Made by a program: the position numbers and the translations under genes. Shown here one piece after another: positions 1 to 8,148 of a stretch of DNA of 37,236 nt (the first letter of the stretch is position 1; each line of letters starts with the position of its first letter). The notes beneath the pieces were generated by a model. That model was not told the origin of the DNA. It made no database searches and saw nothing but the letters and a program-made list of their open reading frames with translations. Source of the DNA: JAJZMA01 sp021850405 (GTDB lineage: Bacteria > Chloroflexota > Dormibacteria > Aeolococcales > Aeolococcaceae); NCBI GenBank assembly GCA_027365835.1, contig DAHXLU010000067.1, positions 1-37,236 on the forward strand, in the 5' to 3' direction.

Positions 1-524
1 TCCATCACCTGCCTGCTCCCCTTCACACCCCTCTGCCTTCTTCCCTTGCCAATACCTGTACGATTCCATGGACGGTCTCTCCTTTTTGCTTTGGTTGAGA
101 CCGTCACTCTACGAATTTCAACGCCACGTGGGGCATCCTCAGAAGAAAATCCCGCCCCCAAACCGCTGCTGTCCTTTAGCCTGCAGTGCTGTGGTCGGAT
201 CCCAATTCCGATTTTAAATGCAAACCCCGGTGCAGGCAACCTGCCAGGCTGCCATGCAGCCTTACAAGGGCAACTTGCAGCTGCCACCCTTGGGACAAGA
301 GCTGGCGGTTTTTTCAGGCTGGACCCCTGGTTATGGGAGCACCCGGAGGCTTCTGGCGCTTCTTGGCCCAGCAGTGCAACACCACACGGGTCCTCCTGAT
401 GAAGGATGCTGCAGGTTCCAGGAGAGCAACAAGGGTTATCAGCGTAGATCCCCATCCCAATCCGTCCAGATCTGCCCCTCCAGCCTTGTCCTGCTGGAAC
501 CTGGCTGATCGCGACGTCGAGCTC
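1..524. other. Stretch with no supported gene
   Basis: No gene is supported here. Open frames exist on both strands, but they overlap each other, have no convincing ribosome binding site and show no recognisable protein pattern. The stretch lies downstream of the DUF2079 gene on the minus strand, so it probably holds that gene's 3' untranslated region plus non-coding DNA. I see no tRNA, no clear hairpin terminator and no repeat. Confidence 0.5.
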
Positions 525-2042
525 CTACAAAGACGCGGCTGCAACTGCTCCACCTGGCGACCGGCTTCTCCTGCTACTGCTGGGAACAATGAACTCACCC
601 TTTCCTGAAACCACAAAAATTCCATTTGGATACCGGTGGAGCACGTAGTGGTCATGGAGTGCAGCCTCTATGACCGAGGCCAGGTGGGAGCTTACCGGAT
701 AGGCATAGACGATATAGGTAGTATGTGGCCCCGGATACATTGTCTCTTCATAGGCCCATGTCGCTCCCAGATTGCTCCCGTACCACTCTGCAATCAGGTT
801 GTTTTCAAGAAGCAGGAACGGCCGGGCTGCGAACTCTGTACCAAGAGCTTCCTGGCTGATAACGAGCGACGACTGGGGAATGCTCCGGTTGATCCCTGTC
901 AACTCTGTGAAATCCGGCAAGGGGTGCGCCAGATACAGGTTCGCTGCCAGATCGGCATTTACCAAAAAGAATGTTGCTCCAGCAATTACCATTAGCTTCA
1001 ATGGCCGCCCCAGCCGCGGCTGTCCCATGCGAGCGATCACTGGAATCAGGCCGGCCCACAGGTATACGGCCAAAATCAGCTGGTACTGATTGATCATCCA
1101 CCGCTGCTGAGCAAAGAGTGACAGAAGGTTGATTCCAAACAACACGATGACTGGCCACCGGAATACCTTGTGAAGGAGAGGTAACCCAAGCACAGGAAGG
1201 AACAGGAGAAAGTAGTACCAGCCGCTGGCTACCTGTTGCAGGACCAGCCCCGCATGAACGGGAAGCCCAACCAGATCCGACAGCAAGCCATGGCCCAGGT
1301 ATCCGTAAGTGTACATGGCGAAGCGCCAGCTACCATCGTGCTGCAGGTTCGCAAAAATGAGCTTCTCATAAACCACCAGTATGCAAAACGACGCCACTGC
1401 GGCAAGCAGTCCATCCTTCCACTTACGCTCTCCAGCCATCAGTCCCAGCCCCCAGGCCAGGAGCGCAACCAGAACAAGATCCTTACAGAGGATAGCCACC
1501 ACAAATGCAATGAGCGCTGCCCACTTTTCCCCCTGGCCGTACCATACCAGTCCCCAAACCAGAAATGGGGCTGCGATAAAATCGTAATGAAAGTCAAAGA
1601 TCGCCCCCAGTGAGACACCGGGAAACAGAAGAAACAGAGCCATCAGCAGGGTTGCAGCCCTGTCAGAGAGCTTGTAATCCTTTGCGTACTGGCGGACCCC
1701 TGCCCCTGCAACGCCAACCGCTGCTGCCTGAATGACCAGTATTGGGATCACTCCGCCCAGGTACCTATAGATCAAGGCAAACGGGTACGCAATAAAGGAA
1801 GCGTCCTGCCCGATAGCATCGGTCTGCGACGCAGTAATAAATCCGGTCAGGCTGCCATGGGAAATGAGGTACCACGCCTGAATGTCGTTTCCAAGGTCAA
1901 ACACATGAGCCTGGACAGTCAGATATCTCCATACGCAAATTCCCGCCAGCAGGAGGGTGAAAGCGACAAGGATGACGATCCAGGCGTACCGGTACTGGTC
2001 ACCCTCCCCCCCTGCCATGAGATGCCGCAACTGGACGCGCAT
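525..2042 (-). CDS. DUF2079 family multi-spanning membrane protein
   Basis: About 505 residues and strongly hydrophobic, with ten or more likely membrane segments. Early motifs FDLGNDIQAWYLISHG and, further in, GAIFDFHYDFIAAPF match the DUF2079 family (predicted polytopic membrane proteins, distantly like glycosyltransferase C folds). The family has no firmly established reaction. The soluble C-terminal part, with WYGSNLGATWAYEETMYPG, resembles the extracellular domain of lipid-linked sugar transferases, so a cell-envelope glycosylation role is possible but is inference. I chose the ATG at 2042, which has GGGAG upstream; an in-frame GTG at 2138 would add 32 residues of low-quality sequence. 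The gene lies downstream of ftsH on the same strand with about 290 bases between, so it may be a separate unit. Confidence 0.8.
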   Translation of the reverse strand: MRVQLRHLMAGGEGDQYRYAWIVILVAFTLLLAGICVWRYLTVQAHVFDLGNDIQAWYLISHGSLTGFITASQTDAIGQDASFIAYPFALIYRYLGGVIPILVIQAAAVGVAGAGVRQYAKDYKLSDRAATLLMALFLLFPGVSLGAIFDFHYDFIAAPFLVWGLVWYGQGEKWAALIAFVVAILCKDLVLVALLAWGLGLMAGERKWKDGLLAAVASFCILVVYEKLIFANLQHDGSWRFAMYTYGYLGHGLLSDLVGLPVHAGLVLQQVASGWYYFLLFLPVLGLPLLHKVFRWPVIVLFGINLLSLFAQQRWMINQYQLILAVYLWAGLIPVIARMGQPRLGRPLKLMVIAGATFFLVNADLAANLYLAHPLPDFTELTGINRSIPQSSLVISQEALGTEFAARPFLLLENNLIAEWYGSNLGATWAYEETMYPGPHTTYIVYAYPVSSHLASVIEAALHDHYVLHRYPNGIFVVSGKGEFIVPSSSRRSRSPGGAVAAASL

Positions 2043-2332
2043 AGGGGTGGCACTCCCATTGTTACTCACTGGACCAGGCCCAGGTGCATTTGCGCACCCT
2101 TTCCCTGCGCGTGTCCATTCTGAGTCTGCCTGACACACAGAAACACGGAGGAGCCTCTTATCTGCCGCATGGTGTTATCTGGACAATGCAACAACACGGT
2201 GCACCGGGGTGTCCCCGCGGGAAAGCATCCAGCAAAACCCCTTAGGGCAATGGAGACCGCCATGGGTTAGATGGTGTGACATCGACGCCGCCGCTGCAGT
2301 AGTTGCGCAGCACACAGCAGCTTTGCTTCCCC

Positions 2333-4324
2333 CTAGGCTTCAGGGGCTGGAACTACCTTGCGCACCCGTTTGCGGGGTGCCTTCGGCTTGGAATCCACCG
2401 CGGCAACAGGAGGTTCCGTCACCCCAGCAGCTGGCGGGCTGGCAACATCTGGCGAATCTGCGGGTGCTGTCCCCAGGTGCTCTGCAATAATCCGGTCCAT
2501 CTCCGCAGCGGTCATGGTTTCCACCTCGATAAGGCGCGCTGCCAGGACCCGCAGCAGCGACTCCCGCTCCCGCAGTACCGACTTGGCACGCAGGAAGGCA
2601 GTTTCAACCAGATGGTGTACCTCCTGGTCAATCTCGCTCGCAATCTCCTCTGAGTAGTTGCGCTGCTCACCAAAGTCGCGACCCAGGAAGACCATCTCCT
2701 CCTTGGTACCAAATGTGAGAGGGCCAAGCTTGTCACTCATTCCCCATTCAGTCACCATCTTGCGGGCCAGTCCGGTGGCCTTACGGATGTCATCTGCCGC
2801 ACCTGTAGTGATGAACTCCTCCCCAAGAATCAGCTCCTCGGAGCAGCGGCCACCCAGCATTCCTGCCATCTGGTCCTCAAGCTCGGCCTTGCTCGCCAGG
2901 TAGCGGTCCTCCTCAGGCAGGCTCATGGTCCAGCCTAGTGCCATCCCCCTGCTGATTATGGAGATCTTGTGCACCGGATCACTATGCGAGAGGCTCTTCA
3001 TGACCAGGGCATGCCCCATCTCATGGAAGGCAATCGTCCGCTTCTCGGCATCACTGATCATCCGGCTCTTTCTCTCAGGCCCTGCGACAATTCGGGCGGT
3101 CGCCTCTTCCAGGTCCGCCATGCCGATCAGGGGTCGATTATTTCGTGCTGCAAGAATTGCGGCCTCATTTATGAGGTTGGACAGGTCTGCACCACTGAAA
3201 CCTGGCGTCTGCTTGGCAAGGAGGTCCAGGCTCACCTCTGGATCGAAAGGCTTGTTGCGGGCATGCACCGCCAGAATCTCCCTTCGCCCCCGGATATCCG
3301 GGCGATCCAGCGTGACATGGCGATCAAAACGCCCTGGGCGCAGGAGGGCTGGATCAAGAACATCAGGGCGGTTGGTGGCGGCGATCACTATCACATGGGT
3401 GTTGGTCTCAAACCCATCCATCTCAACCAGTAGCTGGTTTAAGGTCTGCTCGCGCTCGTCATGACCGCCTCCAAGGCCAGCTCCCCGCTGGCGCCCGACC
3501 GCATCTATCTCATCCACAAAAACGATGCAAGGGCTGTTCTTCTTGGCCTGGTCAAAGAGGTCGCGTACGCGGCTGGCTCCAACGCCAACAAACATCTCCA
3601 CAAACTCAGATCCCGAGATGCTGAAAAAGGGCACTCCCGCCTCTCCGGCCACAGCCCGGCTAAGCAGTGTCTTTCCAGTACCAGGGGGGCCAACCAGCAA
3701 GACCCCCTTGGGTATACGTGCTCCCAGGGTGGTGAACTTTTCCGGGAACTTGAGAAACTCAACAATCTCAGTAAGCTCCTGCATCGCCTCCTCTACCCCT
3801 GCGACATCCGCAAACGTAACCGAAGGCTTGTCCCCAACCAGCATGCGTGCCCTGCTCCTGCCAAACGACATTGCCTGGTTGTTACTACCAGCCTGCTGCC
3901 GGAAGATCCACCACAGCAGTCCCACCATAAGAAGCAGGGGAAGGATGTAGGGGAGAACGACATCGATGAGCAGGCTATTGTTGGCTGGGGGCTGGTCGTT
4001 GTAATTGGTGTAGTGGTAGTCGTTGAACACCCGGGTGATCTCGCCAGGTGATGACAGGTTGGTAGTGAACTCGGTGCCATCCTGGTTGTACCAGTTGATC
4101 GCAAGACCGCTGCTCTGGATAACAGCTGCCTGGGCGGGGCTAGCCGAGATACTGTCTGCCTTGTTGCTGCTGTGATGAGCCCAGTTGGCAACCGCCTGAT
4201 CCAGGAACCCGGCACTCTTGGTAGCCGGTGTCGGAGTGCTCGGGCCATGCATGTATAGGAGCACGAAAAGGACAGCCATGACAGCAGCGACAATGAATAG
4301 ACGATAAGAGCGCTGTGTCCGCAT
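2333..4324 (-). CDS. ftsH: ATP-dependent zinc metalloprotease FtsH
   Basis: FtsH is a membrane-anchored AAA+ protease that unfolds and degrades misassembled membrane proteins and some regulators as a hexamer. The 663-residue product has a first membrane segment at about residues 9-25, an extracytoplasmic domain, and a second membrane segment near 120-142. The AAA module follows: Walker A GPPGTGKT at 212-219, Walker B ending DEID at 271-274, AATN at 315-318 and the second-region-of-homology arginine motif RPGRFDR near 329. The zinc protease domain carries HEMGH at 434-438; most family members have HEAGH, so the middle residue is a mild variant with both histidines and the glutamate intact. The C-terminal tail is rich in Ala, Pro and Lys and looks disordered. 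The ATG at 4324 is chosen because it directly precedes the first membrane segment. It sits 180 bases downstream of tilS on the same strand, the classic tilS-ftsH neighbourhood. Confidence 0.97.
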   Translation of the reverse strand: MRTQRSYRLFIVAAVMAVLFVLLYMHGPSTPTPATKSAGFLDQAVANWAHHSSNKADSISASPAQAAVIQSSGLAINWYNQDGTEFTTNLSSPGEITRVFNDYHYTNYNDQPPANNSLLIDVVLPYILPLLLMVGLLWWIFRQQAGSNNQAMSFGRSRARMLVGDKPSVTFADVAGVEEAMQELTEIVEFLKFPEKFTTLGARIPKGVLLVGPPGTGKTLLSRAVAGEAGVPFFSISGSEFVEMFVGVGASRVRDLFDQAKKNSPCIVFVDEIDAVGRQRGAGLGGGHDEREQTLNQLLVEMDGFETNTHVIVIAATNRPDVLDPALLRPGRFDRHVTLDRPDIRGRREILAVHARNKPFDPEVSLDLLAKQTPGFSGADLSNLINEAAILAARNNRPLIGMADLEEATARIVAGPERKSRMISDAEKRTIAFHEMGHALVMKSLSHSDPVHKISIISRGMALGWTMSLPEEDRYLASKAELEDQMAGMLGGRCSEELILGEEFITTGAADDIRKATGLARKMVTEWGMSDKLGPLTFGTKEEMVFLGRDFGEQRNYSEEIASEIDQEVHHLVETAFLRAKSVLRERESLLRVLAARLIEVETMTAAEMDRIIAEHLGTAPADSPDVASPPAAGVTEPPVAAVDSKPKAPRKRVRKVVPAPEA

Positions 4325-4504
4325 GATCAAAAGTCTACCATGCGGCCGAGAGAACGGCGCCCACTCCCGGGAGACAGCCCGCACAGGTGCAGCCGAAGCG
4401 GGCAATCCCAGCCCGGCGCATGCATACCCGCTCTACACCAGGGACCACCAGCAACTCTCCAAAGCCCAGAGGCAGACAGCGGCCACTGGATGCTTGGCTA
4501 CAAC

Positions 4505-5287
4505 TCAGGAGTCGCGCTCCCTTGGCACCCTGCTTGCCAGGTCCCTCTGGTCGGGGTAAGCCATGCGAGCCCCAAGCACCACCAGGCGGCGCTTGGCCCC
4601 GGGCGAGATGCTCTCCAGGACTGGCATGACCTCCTTCCTTATCCGTACCCTCCGGTAGCGCCTGTTCTCATTGGATGGGTCATCAAGATAGTGAATCCCC
4701 ATCGCCCTGCAGTACGCTTCGGTCTGCCTCCTCCAGATGCCAAGCATCGGGTGGATCCTCATCCCGGAGCGGGGCAGGATGCCGCAAAGTGCGCCGGGGG
4801 TCGCCCCGTCCAGAACCCTCATCAGTACGGTTTCAGCCTGGTCATCAGCAGTATGCCCAAAGGCAATAACGTCGCAGTTCCGCTCCCCAGCAAGCCGCTC
4901 CAGTACCCCCATGCGGGCGGCCCGGGCCGCGTTCTGCACGGAATCCCCCTTTCCTGCAACCACCCCAACCGAAAGCTGATGAAACGGCACGCCACGCTCC
5001 TGCGAGAGCACTCGCACCAGATCTGCCTCACCTGCACTCTCGGGGCGCAGCCCATGATCCACATGGGCAACCTCAACACGAATCTGCCGGCTCTTTCCAA
5101 GATAGGCCAGCGCATCCAGGAGCGTCGAGGAGTCTGCCCCTCCACTGCAAGCTACCAGAACTGAGCAGAACCGCCAGGGCTCACTTGAGTGGTCCAGGAT
5201 GCTCGCCAGGACGCGCCTGACCCGGGCCACTGATGGCTGTCGTTCGCGCTCGCTCAAGGGTAGTGGGTTGTTTTTCTGACAGGGCAT
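4505..5287 (-). CDS. tilS: tRNA(Ile)-lysidine synthase TilS, short form
   Basis: TilS attaches lysine to C34 of tRNA-Ile with anticodon CAT, using ATP, so that the tRNA reads AUA as isoleucine rather than AUG. The PP-loop SGGADSS is at residues 48-54. AHVDHGLRPES and FGHTADDQAETVLMRVL follow, both typical of the family, and the RRYRRVRIRKEVMP stretch matches the conserved C-terminal part of the core. At 260 residues it lacks the extra C-terminal domains of E. coli TilS (432 residues) and resembles minimal forms. The ATG at 5287 is the first start not lying inside the tRNA gene; its A is also the last base of the CCA end of the upstream CAT tRNA. No good Shine-Dalgarno exists apart from an AGGT inside the tRNA T arm, so the start could be leaderless or lie slightly downstream. 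Confidence 0.93.
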   Translation of the reverse strand: MPCQKNNPLPLSERERQPSVARVRRVLASILDHSSEPWRFCSVLVACSGGADSSTLLDALAYLGKSRQIRVEVAHVDHGLRPESAGEADLVRVLSQERGVPFHQLSVGVVAGKGDSVQNAARAARMGVLERLAGERNCDVIAFGHTADDQAETVLMRVLDGATPGALCGILPRSGMRIHPMLGIWRRQTEAYCRAMGIHYLDDPSNENRRYRRVRIRKEVMPVLESISPGAKRRLVVLGARMAYPDQRDLASRVPRERDS

Positions 5288-5289
5288 GG

Positions 5290-5364
5290 TGGCGGTACCT
5301 GGATTCGAACCAGGGACATACCGGGTATGAGCCGGGTGCTCTAACCGGGCTGAGCTATACCGCC
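5290..5364 (-). tRNA. tRNA with anticodon CAT (elongator Met, or possibly Ile2)
   Basis: Read on the minus strand, this is a complete 75-base cloverleaf. The acceptor stem is GGCGGTA/TACCGCC, the D stem GCTC/GAGC, the anticodon loop CTCATAC, and the T arm CCTGG-TTCGAAT-CCAGG with discriminator A. The bottom anticodon-stem pair (27:43) is a C-T mismatch. A G1:C72 pair and a pyrimidine-11:purine-24 D-stem pair exclude an initiator. CAT is shared by elongator tRNA-Met and by tRNA-Ile2, the TilS substrate. The acceptor resembles elongator Met more, but I cannot separate the two by eye. CCA is encoded at 5289-5287, and its final A is the A of the tilS ATG. Confidence 0.93.
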
Positions 5365-5497
5365 CCATGCGCTATCCGGATATGCCCGACTGGCAATGCT
5401 CCCGATCGGGCCAAGGTGAATCTCTCCAGTAGGGAACAGGTAATGGACCCCTCGCCGGGTCCACACAATTGGTGAGCTAACTGGGCAATGCGAGCTG

Positions 5498-5569
5498 TTG
5501 CGGCGGTTGGATTCGAACCAACGACCTTCGGGTTATGAGCCCGACGAGCTGCCACTGCTCCACGCCGCA
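5498..5569 (-). tRNA. Initiator tRNA-Met (CAT)
   Basis: This minus-strand cloverleaf has anticodon loop CTCATAA flanked by three consecutive G-C pairs (GGG/CCC), the hallmark of bacterial initiator tRNA. It also has the A11:T24 D-stem pair typical of initiators and the T arm GTTGG-TTCGAAT-CCAAC. The acceptor stem is TGCGGCG/CGCCGCA, which puts T1 opposite A72. Most bacterial initiators have an unpaired C1 opposite A72, so this one has a weak pair instead. CCA is not encoded. It lies 133 bases upstream of the other CAT tRNA on the same strand and may be co-transcribed with it and tilS. Confidence 0.95.
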
Positions 5570-5956
5570 CTGATGAGTTTACCGCTCCAGGCAGAACCGC
5601 TGCATGACGCGCCCAAAATCCCCCAGCAGAAAGCAATGGCCAGGCAGCATCCGGCTGCCGCCGCTGTCCGAACCTGGTGCCCGTCACCACCAACAGGGGC
5701 CCTCTCTGCCACATGAAGGGGCGTCTTGTCAGCGCCCATTCCACTTGATGCGTAATGCGAAGCCAGAACATATCTGCTCCCTCCAGAGCTTTGAGATCAA
5801 TGAACCACGCCAGGCGACCGGATCCGCCCATTCCCCCCTCGGTTGCACTAAACTCCGATGAAGAGAGCTAGGGCAGGGAACACTGCCCGAAGCTAGGCTC
5901 GGGTCCTGGAATGCACCCTGGGTCAATCTCAGGAAGACACCACTGAGGAGGAGAAA
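5570..5956. other. Divergent intergenic stretch
   Basis: This stretch separates the minus-strand tRNA genes from the plus-strand cysteine-rich gene. It should hold the promoter of the tRNA-tilS unit on the minus strand and that of the small plus-strand gene, but I could not pick convincing -35 and -10 boxes. Overlapping open frames here lack ribosome binding sites and recognisable patterns. The only clear signal is the purine-rich Shine-Dalgarno sequence at 5945-5953 belonging to the next gene. Confidence 0.4.
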
Positions 5957-6172
5957 ATGGGCTTTGGCGATTTCATAAAGAAGGAAGCCGAACATGCAGT
6001 TGCTGCGGACCTGGGCATGGAGCCCGGCTGCTGTGCGCGCTGCCGCAGGGAACACACCCTTATCGGGAGTGGATGTGCGTGCAAGGATGCCCCTCCTATG
6101 AACGGGATGACGTGTGACTGCGGATGCGACTGTGAGCCGACCTGCAGTTGCAAGAATGGAGGCGGCTGGTAG
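5957..6172 (+). CDS. Small cysteine-rich metallothionein-like protein
   Basis: This 71-residue protein has 11 cysteines, all after residue 24, arranged as CC-x2-C, then C-x-C, then C-x-C-x-C-x-C, then C-x3-C-x-C near the end, plus two histidines. Runs of C-x-C are the signature of metallothioneins and other small metal-binding proteins, so binding of zinc, copper or cadmium is likely. It does not obviously match a named bacterial metallothionein family that I know. The first 20 residues are charged and helix-like, with no signal peptide, which suggests a cytoplasmic location. A strong Shine-Dalgarno run of GAGGAGGAG ends three bases before the ATG, which makes translation very likely. It may be transcribed with the following plus-strand genes. 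The metal and the function are not determinable from sequence alone. Confidence 0.75.
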   Translation: MGFGDFIKKEAEHAVAADLGMEPGCCARCRREHTLIGSGCACKDAPPMNGMTCDCGCDCEPTCSCKNGGGW

Positions 6173-6511
6173 GGCCAGGATCACTGGGGGATCTTTGCCA
6201 GAGACGGGACAATAGCCAGAGGCAGCAAGTGCGGGCAGGCAAACAATTCGTTTGGCGTCAGCATTGCCGATCCGGAAGGCAGCGCCGCATACCGTTCCGT
6301 TCGTGCAGCACTGCCAGGAACAGGGCCATGGCTGCAAATCAGTAAATCGTCAAGCACTTCATTTCGCAGAACATGGTGGGGATGCCCCCAGGCCCATGTC
6401 CCTGCTGTGTCCGCGCGCCCATGATACCGTCACCTTTGACCGAAGAAAAGTTCCTTCGTAGCAGTGCTTTCCTGCTGGAAGCGCTGCAACACTGATAATT
6501 GGGAGGGGTCC
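6173..6511 (+). other. Gap between the cysteine-rich gene and the next membrane protein gene
   Basis: No firm gene lies here except the possible 40-residue frame at 6373-6495, listed separately. I see no terminator hairpin with a T tract. The Shine-Dalgarno of the next gene (GGGAGGGG near 6500-6508) is at the right end. Confidence 0.35.
6373..6495 (+). CDS. Possible 40-residue CxCC peptide
   Basis: This short frame begins ATG GTG GGG ATG and encodes a peptide with GPCPCCVRAP near its start, followed by a helix-like segment LTEEKFLRSSAFLLEALQH. It stops 16 bases before the next plus-strand gene. The C-x-C-C cluster and clean amphipathic tail make it more protein-like than chance frames nearby, and it lies between two other plus-strand genes. 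There is no good Shine-Dalgarno, so it could be non-coding. Not recognised as any known family. Confidence 0.28.
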   Translation: MVGMPPGPCPCCVRAPMIPSPLTEEKFLRSSAFLLEALQH

Positions 6512-7201
6512 ATGAGCACCTGGGGTGATGACGCAAGAAAAAATTTGGGCACACTCGGAAAAAAGATCAAGGCTGGACTGGTGACAGGCACAGATCTCGT
6601 ATGCTGGGCAACCGCTGGTGTCATATACGCCATCGAAAAGCCGATTGCCGTGTACGTCGACCCGTTACGTCATGGCCTGGCTAAGGACTACCCCAAAATC
6701 AGCAGCAGGCTGTCCACGATAGCCAACAAGAAACTTTGTGGGCGGGTGCGCATTGGCACCCTGGGGCGGCTAGGATTTTCAGTGGGATTTGGAATGGCAC
6801 TCGGTACGGGACTTGGAGTGCTCGCTGGGCCGGGCTCTCTGCTGGTTGGCGCAGGCTACATAGTGGGTGTTCTCATGGGGAACGGGTTCACTGGCGGTGG
6901 AAGCGGATTTGTACGAGCCATTGAAGCTGAATATAGCGTAGACGTGAAGAAGTATCGATGGCTGCGGCCATTGCGTGGAGGTCATGGGAGTGACCAGCCC
7001 ACAGCAACTGGCCCGGCCGCTCCTGATGCCTCCAGCCCTCCTGCCCAGGACAAACTTGCGTCCATGACCAGGGGATTTGTTGCGCCACAAGCCGCAGGAC
7101 CAGACGGCAACGTAGCTGCAAGGCAGCGCAAAGATGTGGCCGCAGCACCAGCCAGGATGGAACAGCAAAAGTCAACATCCGGAGCAGGTGTCGACCTCTA
7201 G
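6512..7201 (+). CDS. Glycine-rich small membrane protein with disordered tail
   Basis: This 229-residue protein is not recognised as a named family. Its basic N terminus is followed by a membrane segment near 24-42, a basic linker, and two closely spaced glycine-rich membrane segments near 87-107 and 108-124 (SVGFGMALGTGLGVLAG and onward). The last 70 or so residues are rich in Ala, Pro, Gln and Gly and look disordered. The paired GxxxG-type helices could form a tight hairpin, as in some glycine-zipper and pore-forming proteins, but that is inference. The start at 6512 is preceded by GGGAGGGG; an in-frame upstream ATG at 6464 has no such site. The layout (hydrophobic N part, basic linker, glycine-rich helix pair, disordered tail) is echoed by the minus-strand protein at 36080-36919. 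Confidence 0.7.
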   Translation: MSTWGDDARKNLGTLGKKIKAGLVTGTDLVCWATAGVIYAIEKPIAVYVDPLRHGLAKDYPKISSRLSTIANKKLCGRVRIGTLGRLGFSVGFGMALGTGLGVLAGPGSLLVGAGYIVGVLMGNGFTGGGSGFVRAIEAEYSVDVKKYRWLRPLRGGHGSDQPTATGPAAPDASSPPAQDKLASMTRGFVAPQAAGPDGNVAARQRKDVAAAPARMEQQKSTSGAGVDL

Positions 7202-7332
7202 CGGACCGCAATGCAGGGGTCTTGCACAATAAATTAGCAATCCCTGCAACAGCACCCCTGCGCAGAGTCGCCCTGCTGAACACAGCCCTGCAGGCGCTCT
7301 GCTCATGGACTGGTCCCCGCGCCCAGCCGCCC

Positions 7333-7361
7333 GTGCATCAGCCCCCTGGGGGCTGATGCAC
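7333..7361. terminator. Perfect 14-bp palindrome between convergent genes
   Basis: GTGCATCAGCCCCC, one central T, then its exact reverse complement. In RNA this forms a very stable hairpin on either strand. It lies between the stop of the plus-strand membrane protein (7201) and the stop of the minus-strand DivIC-like gene (7439), so a bidirectional terminator is the simplest reading. Neither side has a T tract, so it could instead be a factor-dependent end, an RNA-stabilising hairpin or a protein-binding palindrome. Confidence 0.55.
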
Positions 7362-7438
7362 CACACAGACCCAACCCGATGTTGGAAAACGCCATGTCAA
7401 ACAGGAATGCTGACCAGCACCACTCCCCCTGGCACGGA

Positions 7439-7879
7439 TCAGGGGACGACTGGCGGAAACTTCTTGTGGAGTGTCACGCGTAGCCACGTGGTCCACGCCG
7501 ACGCACTCTGCCCAGGCACGGGCAATCCGGGGACGTCAACACCACCAGTAGCCGCAGGGGGGTTGGCGCTAATATGGAACAGCTGCTCTCCTGGCATGAC
7601 AAACCCGTACTGCCTCGCCTGGGCCGTAATCCATGCGCTGGAATTGGCTGATGCTATCTCCCGCTGGTCTATGGCAACCTCGGTGGCGGCCGCCTGATTT
7701 GCGACCCGCAGCTCTGCAATCTTGCCGTTTAGCACGTTGGTGCTGGACACCTCCGTATAAACCGCGTAGGCGACCAGCCCCAGGAGAAGCAACACAAATA
7801 CCGCGACAACCTGAAGCAGCGATGTGCGCTCATCCCGCGACAGGCGGGAGTATGTATGTGTTGCTGACATGTAGCTCAT
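7439..7879 (-). CDS. Septum formation initiator-like protein (DivIC/FtsL type)
   Basis: This 146-residue single-pass membrane protein has a short cytoplasmic N terminus, one membrane segment at about 22-43, then an Ala/Glu-rich helix likely to form a coiled coil (AELRVANQAAATEVAIDQREI). The motif ARQYGFVMPGEQLFHI follows. That order, and the ARxxGyvxPGE motif, is typical of the FtsB/DivIC/FtsL group, which links FtsQ to the septal wall synthase and activates division. Which of the three it represents cannot be told by eye. It stands alone on the minus strand between plus-strand genes of unknown function rather than in a division and cell wall cluster. The ATG at 7879 is used; a second ATG three codons later is equally possible. 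Confidence 0.75.
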   Translation of the reverse strand: MSYMSATHTYSRLSRDERTSLLQVVAVFVLLLLGLVAYAVYTEVSSTNVLNGKIAELRVANQAAATEVAIDQREIASANSSAWITAQARQYGFVMPGEQLFHISANPPAATGGVDVPGLPVPGQSASAWTTWLRVTLHKKFPPVVP

Positions 7880-8148
7880 GGGTCACTCTTGCTGAATCGT
7901 AGGCTGTAAGATCTGGCAATACCAGCTACCCGACATGATGCACCTGCACCGTGGCGTTGGCAAGCTGTCTGCGACAAGCCTGATGTTTCTGGCCAGGTGT
8001 GAGTCCGTGGCCCATGACGCTACAGAACCACTTCACTGGGTCCCCCAGGGCGGTAGACTATTATTCTCTTGTCACTTATACGAGCCTGCATGCATACCCC
8101 CACCAGGATCATGGTGGACCTGCCCACGGTGTGGAAAGGAGGATGGGA

